Position numbers and translations under genes: made by a program
Source: JAVEWJ01 sp034004605
GTDB lineage: Bacteria > Patescibacteriota > Gracilibacteria > UBA1369 > LOWO2-01-FULL-3
DNA length: 64,000 bases
Reading direction: 5' to 3'
NCBI GenBank assembly: GCA_034004605.1
Contig: JAVEWJ010000001.1
Location: forward strand, 372,001 to 436,000
Shown: positions 24,054 through 32,435 of the stretch, piece by piece
Layout: each line of letters begins with the position of its first letter
How positions within the stretch are numbered: the stretch's first letter is position 1
The notes under the pieces: generated by a model
Database searches by the model: none
What the model saw: only the letters and a program-made list of their open reading frames with translations
What the model was told of the DNA's origin: nothing

Positions 24054-25568
24054 TTAGAAAATTTCTTTTTGAATCAAAGACTTTTCAGTTTTTTTAAGAT
24101 AATTGAAGTATGCTTCGTCTTGGTAATACCGTGGATAAAATAATTCAAGATCAATAGGTTTTGTTTCTTGAAAATAATTTGTGAATTCAAATCGTATTTT
24201 AAAATTATGTTTTGTGTGCCTATAGCAGCTTAACAATAATGATAATCTTAATTGATCTTTTAGTTTTAAAGATTCAGAAGTAGAGATTGGTACTTCGTAA
24301 TTTTTTTTTGTTTGTTCTAGAAGAGCAGGATATCTAAAACTTGTTTCTAAATGTCCTCCACCTAGTTCTCCTTCACATAAACAAATTCTTAATTTGAAGG
24401 GGATGTTTTGTTTTTTTTTGTTAGCGGTGAATTTTAATATTCCGATTATGTAAACATATTTGGGAGGGTTGTTGTCCCAGGGGTCAATTAATGGTTGTTT
24501 TATTGTGTTTAGGTGGAAGTCAAGGATTTCCTTGAATAGGTTTATTCTTTCTGACTGAATAATGTCTGGAATATTTTTTTTATAATTAAAGGTGCTGGGA
24601 AATGATGTGATAGATTCAGTATTAGTAATATTGAAATGAAGGGAGGCATTAGAAACTTTTTCCCAGCCTTCGTTATGGATTGTCAGTTCGTATTTGATGT
24701 AGTCTTCGGAGAATAGAATGAGTGGCTTATTGATTGGTTTACTTTCTTTTACCAATAAGATTATCTTCTTTAATGTAAATGCATTATTCGTATTATTGTT
24801 TATCTTAATATCTAAAGTGGGAAATTGAATTCCTATTCTAAAGACATTTGTTTGTCCTAAATAGTTTATAATTTTTTTATTTACTAAATCTGAAAAGTAT
24901 TGTGTATATGGGGTAATTTTGATTAAGTCGATTTTTTTCTGGATTTTGTAGTTTAAATCAAAATTTTTGTTTAGGTTGTATCTGCCGATGTTTTGGTTAT
25001 CAATATTTTTCACATTGATATCGATGTCTATCTCTTCAGGGATTGTTTTAATTTCTTTCTGTAAAATTTCCAGGATGGAGTTTCTTTGTTCATGTGATAA
25101 AGAGGGAAGTCGTTTTTTAATCTCTTTAATAGAAAGAATGTCGTTTTCTGTGTTAAAGTTGTGATAAGGTTTGAGTTTATTATTTTGAAGAGTTTTTTTT
25201 AAGCTATCAGCGGTTTTTTTGAGAATAAAAAATTTAATACCGAGAGGGAATGTGTCTTTATGCTTTTCCATAAAACCAATTGAATCAGTTTTAAATTTTT
25301 TGAAGTCAACTCTTGAAGTAACAGAAAAAGCAATTTTGTTTGTACGATCACCCAAGTCGATATGTGGAAAATTTGGCTTGGAGTCATTAAGATTTTTAAG
25401 GTTTAGGTTGAATATTATATTTAATAATTGTCGAGATAGATTTTCAGAGTCCTTGTTTATGTCGAAATAGGAATTGCTGTTGTGTGATTCAACTTGCGTG
25501 ATCCATTCGTCAAGGTATCTTGATATTTGTTTTATTTGATCGCTACTTATAAGTGAAATTTTTGGCAT
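24054..25568 (-). CDS. SMEK-like N-terminal domain protein, unknown function
   Basis: A 504-residue soluble protein. Its first 115 residues (RYLDEWITQVESHNSNSYFD, then PNFPHIDLGDRTNKIAFSVTS and GFMEKHK) resemble the SMEK domain found at the front of several bacterial conflict proteins, with a D...(S/Q)VTSR pattern that recalls nuclease-like folds. The remaining 390 residues show no family I can name; they are beta-rich and Lys/Asn-rich. It starts two bases after the membrane-anchored neighbour and shares its promoter and CIRCE-like site. A defence or stress role is inference. Confidence 0.5.
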   Translation of the reverse strand: MPKISLISSDQIKQISRYLDEWITQVESHNSNSYFDINKDSENLSRQLLNIIFNLNLKNLNDSKPNFPHIDLGDRTNKIAFSVTSRVDFKKFKTDSIGFMEKHKDTFPLGIKFFILKKTADSLKKTLQNNKLKPYHNFNTENDILSIKEIKKRLPSLSHEQRNSILEILQKEIKTIPEEIDIDINVKNIDNQNIGRYNLNKNFDLNYKIQKKIDLIKITPYTQYFSDLVNKKIINYLGQTNVFRIGIQFPTLDIKINNNTNNAFTLKKIILLVKESKPINKPLILFSEDYIKYELTIHNEGWEKVSNASLHFNITNTESITSFPSTFNYKKNIPDIIQSERINLFKEILDFHLNTIKQPLIDPWDNNPPKYVYIIGILKFTANKKKQNIPFKLRICLCEGELGGGHLETSFRYPALLEQTKKNYEVPISTSESLKLKDQLRLSLLLSCYRHTKHNFKIRFEFTNYFQETKPIDLELFYPRYYQDEAYFNYLKKTEKSLIQKEIF

Positions 25569-25570
25569 TA

Positions 25571-26215
25571 TTATTTGGTAATTTGGTAAATTGGTCCGTT
25601 TTCTTGGCCATAGTATAAAATGCTGGGTTGTGATTTATATCTAATATAAAAACTTTCTTCTGGTGTCGCTTGGCAATCATTTGTTAAAATCCACCATTTT
25701 TTATCTTCGCTTATTTTATCTTCTCTTATTGTTGGTCTTGATTGTGTACAAAAAGTTCCGATTATGGGTGGTTTCCCTGAAGGTCCATGAGTCACTGTTA
25801 AACTATATTTTTGATCTCCGTATTCTTGCTTAATACCTACTTTTTCGATTTCTTCGTATGGTATAGCGATAATGAAGGGATACCATCTTCCTTGTTTTGG
25901 GCGTACTTCGATTATGTCGTTGCCTTGATTTTTGTAGTTTTCGTATATTTTGTAATAAAAATTTTCTTCTTCGGGTATTGGTGGTTCTATTCCATATAAA
26001 TTTACTTCTTCGGGAGTCGTGATTAATGTTTCTATTTTGCCACCACGATTATCAATATCATTCTGTATTGAGATTTTTTTTGCTGAAATGTCTTCAAAAA
26101 GATTTTTTATTGTTAAGGGAATATTAAAAATTAAGTGCAAAATGCCTAATACCGTGAGTAAGCTGGCTGCTGTAATTTTTTTAAAATGCTTTTTTAATGT
26201 TTGTTTGATTTGCAT
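25571..26215 (-). CDS. Membrane-anchored protein of unknown function
   Basis: A 214-residue protein with one N-terminal membrane segment (about residues 15-35, AASLLTVLGILHLIFNIPLT) preceded by a basic stretch. The rest is presumably extracytoplasmic: about 175 residues rich in Tyr, Ile and Pro, with two cysteines (in TFCTQS and NDCQAT). I recognise no family. It is the first gene after a strong promoter and an HrcA-type operator, and it is followed two bases later by the SMEK-like gene. Confidence 0.6.
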   Translation of the reverse strand: MQIKQTLKKHFKKITAASLLTVLGILHLIFNIPLTIKNLFEDISAKKISIQNDIDNRGGKIETLITTPEEVNLYGIEPPIPEEENFYYKIYENYKNQGNDIIEVRPKQGRWYPFIIAIPYEEIEKVGIKQEYGDQKYSLTVTHGPSGKPPIIGTFCTQSRPTIREDKISEDKKWWILTNDCQATPEESFYIRYKSQPSILYYGQENGPIYQITK

Positions 26216-26230
26216 TGTTATTTTTATTTA

Positions 26231-26257
26231 TTATCACTCGATAGTTTAGAGTGCCAA
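26231..26257 (-). promoter_or_regulatory. CIRCE-like HrcA operator
   Basis: The plus strand reads TTATCACTC, nine bases, GAGTGCCAA; the CIRCE consensus is TTAGCACTC-N9-GAGTGCTAA. Sixteen of the 18 conserved positions match and the spacer length is exact. It lies between the promoter at 26278-26308 and the start codon at 26215, the classic place for HrcA control in the 5' leader. Confidence 0.72.
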
Positions 26258-26277
26258 TTTTTGGTTTTCAAGAATAT

Positions 26278-26308
26278 ATATAAAAAGTGGCTTGATTGTT
26301 TTTGTCAA
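26278..26308 (-). promoter_or_regulatory. Promoter of the membrane/SMEK/lemA/htpX cluster
   Basis: On the minus strand a perfect -35 TTGACA (26303-26308) is followed after 19 bases by TTATAT (26278-26283), with overlapping alternatives such as TTTTAT at 17 bases. It lies downstream of the rpsG terminator and so makes the cluster independent of the str operon. Confidence 0.65.
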
Positions 26309-26368
26309 TTGTTTCTAATTCGAGATTTTTATCGTTGTGCGAAAGAGTGGTAAATAATTTTGGAATAA

Positions 26369-26397
26369 AAAAAGCCCCTTTTGTGGAGGGGCTTTTT
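26369..26397 (-). terminator. Terminator after rpsG
   Basis: Arms AAAAAGCCCCT and AGGGGCTTTTT with a seven-base loop and a following T-run on the minus strand, 16 bases past the rpsG stop. Confidence 0.88.
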
Positions 26398-26412
26398 GAT
26401 GTTTTTTGAGGT

Positions 26413-26871
26413 CTAGTATTTTGCAAAGTGGGCGAAGGCGCGATTTGCCTGGGCCATTTTGTGGGTGTCTTCTTTTTTTCTGATTGAAGATCCTGTTTCG
26501 TTTGATGCGTCGATGATTTCTGTGGCTAGGCTTTGTGCCATGTTTACACCTTTCTTTCCTCTTGCGGCTGATAAAATCCATCTGAAGGCAAGTGTGAGTT
26601 GGCGAGCAGGTGGAACTTCTCTTGGAACCTGATAAACAGCGCCTCCGATTCTTTTGGCTTTAACTTCCATTTGAGGCTTGATGTTTGTGATTGCAAGTTC
26701 GAAAAGTTTTTCAGGATCGGATGAAGATTTTTTGCTGACTATTTTCATTGTGTCGTCAAAGATTTTTCTGGCAATTGATTTTTTGCCATCTTTCATTAGA
26801 CAATTAATAAACTTTTCCTGCATTGGAGAGGAATTCTCCGGAATAAATTTTTTAATTTTAGATTTGTTCAT
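26413..26871 (-). CDS. rpsG: Ribosomal protein uS7
   Basis: uS7 organises the 30S head near the E site. The 152-residue protein has NCLMKDGKKSIARKIFDD, GGAVYQVPREVPPARQ and ALRWI-type FRWILSAAR sequences, with the HKMAQANRAFAHFAKY C-terminus. It stops with TAG, one of the few non-TAA stops among native genes. It follows rpsL by 12 bases. Confidence 0.97.
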   Translation of the reverse strand: MNKSKIKKFIPENSSPMQEKFINCLMKDGKKSIARKIFDDTMKIVSKKSSSDPEKLFELAITNIKPQMEVKAKRIGGAVYQVPREVPPARQLTLAFRWILSAARGKKGVNMAQSLATEIIDASNETGSSIRKKEDTHKMAQANRAFAHFAKY

Positions 26872-26883
26872 GATTTGGTTATG

Positions 26884-27294
26884 TTATTTTCCCTTTTTTG
26901 TGCCATATTTCGATCTGCTTTTTTTGCGTCCGTTTACACCTGTGGTGTCGAGGTTTCCTCTAACGATGTGGTATCTGATACCCGGCAAGTCTTTTACACG
27001 GCCTCCTCTAATTAGAACGATCGAGTGCTCTTGTAAATTGTGTCCTTCTCCCGGGATGTATGCGTTGACTTCCATTCCGTTTGTGAGTTTCACTTTTGCG
27101 ATTTTTCGAAGAGCTGAGTTTGGTTTTTTAGGAGTCATTGTAGTAACTTTTGTGCAAACACCTCTTTTTTGAGGGCTTCCCAAACTTGTTGCTCTGTTTT
27201 TTAGAGTGTTAAAGCCGAATTGCAGTGCCGGTGCCTTGGATTTTCTCTTTGGCGTCTTCCTTTCGCGCTTTATTAATTGATTAATCGTTGGCAT
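26884..27294 (-). CDS. rpsL: Ribosomal protein uS12
   Basis: uS12 sits at the decoding centre. The 136-residue protein has MPTINQLIKRERK, the KKPNSALRKIAKVKLTNG motif that contains the streptomycin-site lysine in the wild-type state, and GRVKDLPGIRYHIVRG. It is the first gene of the str-type operon. Confidence 0.97.
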   Translation of the reverse strand: MPTINQLIKRERKTPKRKSKAPALQFGFNTLKNRATSLGSPQKRGVCTKVTTMTPKKPNSALRKIAKVKLTNGMEVNAYIPGEGHNLQEHSIVLIRGGRVKDLPGIRYHIVRGNLDTTGVNGRKKSRSKYGTKKGK

Positions 27295-27323
27295 AATAAG
27301 ATTATTTTATTAAGTGGGCTTAA

Positions 27324-27350
27324 ATTATAGTAAGTTTTTTTAAATTGCAA
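27324..27350 (-). promoter_or_regulatory. rpsL: Promoter of rpsL-rpsG
   Basis: On the minus strand TTGCAA (27345-27350) and TATAAT (27324-27329) are 15 bases apart, a short spacer but with a perfect -10, about 30 bases before rpsL. Confidence 0.5.
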
Positions 27351-27440
27351 GAGAAATTGGGAGTAATCGATGAAAATTCGAATTTTTTTATTTTTAATGA
27401 TATAGATTTTGGATATAAAATTTATCCTCTATTGATTGGT

Positions 27441-27800
27441 TTGTTTGTTTTTTGACTTAAGTCGGGGAAGATAAATTTTTTCTCCTGCGACCGTTTGCCT
27501 TATGGCAAAGGCAATAAATTGCCTTGTAGACACTTTTAAAAAACATATCTTCCCCTTGCGAACATTGACGACAAAGAGAGTGAGGGTGGTGGGGTGAGCG
27601 GAGCTCAAAAAGGATTTTGTAATGTTTTAGAGGATTTGATGAATTATTTAGTTTTTTTGTTTGTCGGTTTTTTGACTTAAGTTGGGGAAGATAAATTTTT
27701 TCTCCTGCGACCGTTTGCCTTATGGCAAAGGCAATAAATTGCCTTTGCGACACGTCGAAAAAACATATCTTCCCCTTGCGAAAATTGACGATAAAGAGAG
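27441..27800. repeat. Palindromic repeat, family B, two tandem copies
   Basis: Two copies (about 27441-27580 and 27659-27800, period near 219 bases) share the inner plan of the 17.8-18.1 kb repeats: TCTCCTGCGAC, then TTTGCCT-ATGGCAAAGGCAA, then AAATTGCC. The outer arms differ: GGGGAAGATA and TATCTTCCCC here, GACGGAT and ATCCGTC there. Between copies lies the GAGCGGAGCTC string. The 27295-27898 gap holds only these repeats, the rpsL promoter and the rpoC terminator. Confidence 0.83.
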
Positions 27801-27842
27801 TGGAGGGGGTGATCTAAAAGGGTGGGGTGTGAATTGTGATTA

Positions 27843-27879
27843 AAAAGGGCCGGTCGCGAGAATCGCGACCGGCCCTTTT
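27843..27879 (-). terminator. Strong terminator after rpoC
   Basis: Arms of 17 bases (AAAAGGGCCGGTCGCGA and its complement) around a GAA loop, 20 bases past the rpoC stop. It ends the rpoB-ssb-rpoC transcript and is symmetric. Confidence 0.92.
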
Positions 27880-27898
27880 ACTTGTATTCGTTATCCCT

Positions 27899-30800
27899 TT
27901 AAATCAATGGTGCTCTTTCTTCGAATTTTTTCACTTCTTCGTCTTCCATTTCGACGTCTTCGATTAGGTGTTTTCGACCTTCGACCATGGCGTCCAAATC
28001 GGCTTTGTGTTTCTTTCGGTATGTTTCGCCGGCAGGGATTAATTTACCGATGATTACATTTTCTTTAAGTCCTTCGAGTTTGTCGATTTTGTTTGTGGTG
28101 GATGCTTCGACAAGTACACGGATTGTTTCCTGGAAGGATGCAGCTGAAAGCCATGAATTCGTACTCAGAGAAATTCTTGAAAGTCCGAGAAGTAGGCGTT
28201 CGCCTGTTGCAATCGCTTTGCCTTCTCCTTTCAGTCTTTCGTTTGCGTTGTTGTAAGTAATTACATCAATGATTTCGCCCGGTAGGTAATCGCTGTCTCC
28301 GCCATCGATGATTCTCACTTTGGAAAGCATTTGTTTTGCAATGATTTCGACATGCTTGTCATTGATAGACTGACCTTGTGATTCGTAAATTTTCTGCACT
28401 TCGTTTACAAGATATTTTCCAACAGCATAAATTCCGTTGTGGTACATGAGTTGTTTTAAATCCATGTGTCCGTTTGTGAGGGGCTGTCCTTTTATCACCA
28501 TTTCGCCACTTTTCACCACAATAGTTCTGCCAACCGGAATTTGATATGTCTTTGTGACCGGTCCTGTGGATTTCACCATAATGTATCCGGCTGTGATTTC
28601 TTTCACCTTGCCTTCCGTGATCGCTTTGATCGCAGTTTTTTGTTCATCTGATCTTGCGAGTGTCATTTTTGGCTTAATCACTGCGCCTTCTTTTACAACC
28701 GGCAACATATCACCGACAAGTTCGTATTTTGTTTCAATCGCTTCAAGGGATGTGACTTCGATTTCGTTTATCTTTGATTTTTGTCGAACTTTTACTTTTC
28801 CTTCAATTTCGGCGATTATTGCAGGGCTTTTTGGAGTTCGTGCTTCAAATAGTTCTTCAACACGTGTAAGACCTTGTGTGATATCTCCACCTTCTTGAGC
28901 AACACCTCCGGAGTGGAAGGTTCTCATGGTAAGCTGAGTACCAGGTTCACCGATGGATTGAGCAGCTATAATACCAACCGCAACACCAAGATTTACCGGC
29001 TTATTTGTACCAAGGTCCTTACCATAACAAGTGGCGCATATTCCGTTTTCAGTGTGGCAGGTCATCACGGATCTGAGCTTTACCTCTTCTACGCCGTGTT
29101 CGTTGAACATTTTTATTGTTTCTTTTTCAATAATATTGCCCGCTTTTTCAAGGATTTCTCCTGTTTTTGGATCTATTACATCTTCTCCAAGTGATCTTCC
29201 GTATATTTTGGATTCGAATTTCTCTTCTCCTGTATCGGGATTTGCTTTTGAAACTGTATGGTATTCAGTAGATCCGCAATCAAGCTCTTTAATTACAAGA
29301 TCCTGACAAGCATCAACAAGTCTTCTTGTGAGGTAACCTGCTTCAGCTGTGTTTAGAGCGGTATCGGATTTTCCTTTTCTTCCTCCGTGAGTAGCCGTGA
29401 AGTATTCCAAAATTGTAAATCCTTCTTTTAGGTTTGATTTAATGGGAAGTTCGATTGTTTTACCTGCGGGATTTGCAACAAGTCCTTTCATTCCAGCCAT
29501 CTGTGTAACTTGTCCCCAGTTTCCTCTAGCTCCGGAGTCCACCAAGTAATAGATATTATTATCTTCTTCGATACAGTTGATCATCATATTCGTAACTTCC
29601 GTTTTTGTAGAGGACCAAACTTTAATGGTATGAAGATATCTTTCGTCGTCAGTGATAAGACCTTTCCAGTATTGACTGTTTATTTGACTAATCAATTCTG
29701 AAGCTTCCTCGATTTTTTCTTTTTTGGCTTTTGGAATAATCATATCCGCTTGTGAAATCGATAGACCTGATTGTGTGGCGAATTTGTATCCCATAGCTTT
29801 TAGATTGTCTGAAAGGATAGCTGTGGCTTTTTCTCCGAAGTGCTTGAAACAGTCGCTTACGAGAGATGTGATATCCTTTTTCTTCATTATTTGATTGTAG
29901 AATTTCATTCCTTGAGGAAGCGCATTGTTGAAAATGATTCTTCCTATTGTTGTTTCAAGGATTTCTCCGTTTAATCGGTATTTGATTGGGGATTGGAGGT
30001 GAACATGTCCGGATTGATATGCGAACATTGCCTCTTCTCTGGTGGCGAAAGCCATTCCTTCGCCTTTTAAGCCTTTTGTGAGCTTTGTGAGATAGTAGCA
30101 TCCCAAAACGATATCCTGTGTAGGAGTGATAATAGGCGTACCTGTGGAAGGTTTAAGCATGTTTTTAGCGGAAAGCATAATTTCTCTCGCTTCTTTTTGT
30201 GCGGAATCTGAAAGCGGTACATGTATAGCCATTTGGTCTCCATCAAAGTCCGCATTGTACGCAGTACAAACGAGCGGGTGAATTTGAATTGCTTTTCCTT
30301 CGATAAGAATCGGTTGGAAAGCTTGAATACCAAGTCTGTGAAGAGTTGGAGCACGATTTAGCAGAACATGGTATTTGTTTGTGATTTCTTCGAGAATATC
30401 CCAAACTTCTTTTCTTGATGTTTGGATGAGCTTTTCGGCCATTTTGATGTTGTGTGCAAAACCGTCTCTGATTAGTCGTCCGATAATAAAGGGCTTGAAA
30501 AGTTCAACGGCCATCAGTTTCGGAATACCACATTGGTTGAGCTTTAGTTTTGGTCCTACAACGATAACAGAACGGCCCGAGTAGTCGACACGTTTTCCAA
30601 GAAGATTTTGTCTGAATCGTCCTTGTTTTCCTTTAAGCATATCCGAGAGAGAGCGAAGTTTTCGTTTTTCTCCGGCATTGAAGGCTGTGCGGCCTTGTCT
30701 TGTGGAATTGTTTAATAGTGTATCTACGGCTTCCTGAAGCATTCTTTTTTCGTTTCTGCAGATTACTTCCGGTGCTCCGATCGACATAAGGCGCTTTAGA

Positions 30801-31834
30801 CGATTGTTTCTATTGATAACTCTTCTATAAAGATCGTTTAGATCCGAAGCGGCGAATCTTCCTCCATCGAGCTGAACCATAGGTCTAAGATCCGGTGGAA
30901 TAACAGGAAGAACTGTCATTATAAACCATTCGGGCTTTATGTTTGCTTTTAAAAGGTGGCCGATGAGTTTGATTCGTTTGATGATTTTTTTGTGTTTTTG
31001 GCCGTTTGCTTTTTTTGCTTTTTCCTTGAGCTCCTCGATAAGTTTTTCAAGGTCAATGTTTGCAATGATTTCTCTAACGGTTTCGGCACCAGTGCCGGCT
31101 TTGAAAATGTGTCCGAATTTCATCGAAATGTCTCTGTATTCAAGCTCGCTGTAGATTTGTCCAATTTTGAGTTTTTCAAGGGCCTCTTTTGTGGATGAAT
31201 GGTTGAATTCGAGGTCTTCGATTTTTTTTGTGAATTCGTTTTCAAGGGCTACTTCTTCTTCTTTTCTTGCGCTTGCGTTTTCGATGTTTTCGCTGTCGAG
31301 AAGTCGTCTTTTGAACTCTTCCTGAAATTGTCTTTTAATATTTTTATATTCGCCGTGAAGTGCTTTTAGGGCTTCTTCTTTGCCTGCTTGGTCTACTTGT
31401 GAAACGATATATGAGGCAAAGTAAACGACTTGTTCAAGCGCTTTAATTGGTAAATCGAGAAGAAGGCCAATACGGCTTGGTGTAGATCTTAAATACCAGA
31501 TGTGCGCTACCGGAACGGCTAATTTGATGTGGCCCATTCTTTCTCTTCGAACCTGTGAACGAGTGACTTCAACGCCGCATTTCTCACAAACAACGCCTTT
31601 GTATCTGATTCTTTTGTATTTTCCGCAATAACATTCCCAGTTTTTTGTGGGGCCGAAAATTTTCTCGCAGAAAAGTCCATCTCTTTCGGGTTTTTGTGTT
31701 CGGTAATTTATTGTTTCAGGTTTCTTTACTTCACCGTGCGACCAGTCCAGTATTTCCTCCGGAGAGGCTACAGACACTCCAATAGAGTTGAATATTTGCT
31801 CTTGTTGTGTGTCTTTCGGATTTTGATTATGCAT
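27899..31834 (-). CDS. rpoC: RNA polymerase beta' subunit
   Basis: Catalytic beta' subunit. The N-terminal zinc site has C68, C70, C83 and C86; the active-site NADFDGD motif, binding the catalytic magnesium, covers residues 527-533. Further landmarks are RPMVQLDGGRFAASDLND, the bridge-helix/trigger-loop region with GEPGTQLTMRTFHSGG, and a second zinc site with cysteines in CHTENGICATCYG. The 1311-residue length lacks the large inserts of proteobacterial forms. ssb, not rpoB, is the immediate upstream neighbour. Confidence 0.98.
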   Translation of the reverse strand: MHNQNPKDTQQEQIFNSIGVSVASPEEILDWSHGEVKKPETINYRTQKPERDGLFCEKIFGPTKNWECYCGKYKRIRYKGVVCEKCGVEVTRSQVRRERMGHIKLAVPVAHIWYLRSTPSRIGLLLDLPIKALEQVVYFASYIVSQVDQAGKEEALKALHGEYKNIKRQFQEEFKRRLLDSENIENASARKEEEVALENEFTKKIEDLEFNHSSTKEALEKLKIGQIYSELEYRDISMKFGHIFKAGTGAETVREIIANIDLEKLIEELKEKAKKANGQKHKKIIKRIKLIGHLLKANIKPEWFIMTVLPVIPPDLRPMVQLDGGRFAASDLNDLYRRVINRNNRLKRLMSIGAPEVICRNEKRMLQEAVDTLLNNSTRQGRTAFNAGEKRKLRSLSDMLKGKQGRFRQNLLGKRVDYSGRSVIVVGPKLKLNQCGIPKLMAVELFKPFIIGRLIRDGFAHNIKMAEKLIQTSRKEVWDILEEITNKYHVLLNRAPTLHRLGIQAFQPILIEGKAIQIHPLVCTAYNADFDGDQMAIHVPLSDSAQKEAREIMLSAKNMLKPSTGTPIITPTQDIVLGCYYLTKLTKGLKGEGMAFATREEAMFAYQSGHVHLQSPIKYRLNGEILETTIGRIIFNNALPQGMKFYNQIMKKKDITSLVSDCFKHFGEKATAILSDNLKAMGYKFATQSGLSISQADMIIPKAKKEKIEEASELISQINSQYWKGLITDDERYLHTIKVWSSTKTEVTNMMINCIEEDNNIYYLVDSGARGNWGQVTQMAGMKGLVANPAGKTIELPIKSNLKEGFTILEYFTATHGGRKGKSDTALNTAEAGYLTRRLVDACQDLVIKELDCGSTEYHTVSKANPDTGEEKFESKIYGRSLGEDVIDPKTGEILEKAGNIIEKETIKMFNEHGVEEVKLRSVMTCHTENGICATCYGKDLGTNKPVNLGVAVGIIAAQSIGEPGTQLTMRTFHSGGVAQEGGDITQGLTRVEELFEARTPKSPAIIAEIEGKVKVRQKSKINEIEVTSLEAIETKYELVGDMLPVVKEGAVIKPKMTLARSDEQKTAIKAITEGKVKEITAGYIMVKSTGPVTKTYQIPVGRTIVVKSGEMVIKGQPLTNGHMDLKQLMYHNGIYAVGKYLVNEVQKIYESQGQSINDKHVEIIAKQMLSKVRIIDGGDSDYLPGEIIDVITYNNANERLKGEGKAIATGERLLLGLSRISLSTNSWLSAASFQETIRVLVEASTTNKIDKLEGLKENVIIGKLIPAGETYRKKHKADLDAMVEGRKHLIEDVEMEDEEVKKFEERAPLI

Positions 31835-31864
31835 ATTTTGAATGTTTTAAATTTTCGAAATTTT

Positions 31865-32407
31865 TTAAAGCCCAAGATCCTTATCTACGAGACTTTGACC
31901 TTCATTTTCTTCATTTTCTTTCTCCGGTTCCTGAGTCTTTGCTTCGTCTACTTTTTCCGCTTCCTGGTGTTTTTCTTCAGGTTCTTTTACAGACTCTTCC
32001 GGTTTTGCTTCAAAGGATTCTTCTTCTCCGTAAAATGGTGGCTCTGCCATAGTTTCCGGAACATAGTCTTCTTCGCTACCTTTTTTTTCGAGCATAACCA
32101 TATCCTGAACTACGATTTCAGTTTTGAATTTTCTTTGTCCGTCTTTGTCCCAGTTTCTTGTTTTTAGGTAACCCTCGATGTAGACAAGGCGGCCTTTTTT
32201 TAAGTGACTTGAACAGATTTCAGCAAGACGAGCCCAAGCTACGCATTCGTGGAATTCAGCGGAGTTCTTTTTTTCGCCATCTTTCGTTATCCATTCGCGG
32301 TTTGTGGCGATTCCGAATGTGGTGACTGTTTGTCCGTTTGGGGTAGATCTCATTTCGGGGTCTCTTGTGAGGTTTCCGATGATTATTACTTTATTTATTG
32401 ATCTCAT
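31865..32407 (-). CDS. ssb: Single-stranded DNA-binding protein
   Basis: SSB coats single-stranded DNA in replication and repair. The OB domain is clear (INKVIIIGNLTRDPEMRSTP, TFGIATNREW, LKKGRLVYIEGYLKTRNW). From about residue 115 the tail is Glu-rich and ends DKDLGL, a variant of the acidic partner-binding tip. At 180 residues it is normal. Its position between rpoB (28 bases upstream) and rpoC (30 bases downstream) is unusual; ssb usually pairs with rpsF/rpsR. Confidence 0.95.
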   Translation of the reverse strand: MRSINKVIIIGNLTRDPEMRSTPNGQTVTTFGIATNREWITKDGEKKNSAEFHECVAWARLAEICSSHLKKGRLVYIEGYLKTRNWDKDGQRKFKTEIVVQDMVMLEKKGSEEDYVPETMAEPPFYGEEESFEAKPEESVKEPEEKHQEAEKVDEAKTQEPEKENEENEGQSLVDKDLGL

Positions 32408-32435
32408 TTAAGTGTTGGTTAGTAGTGTTTTTCGA

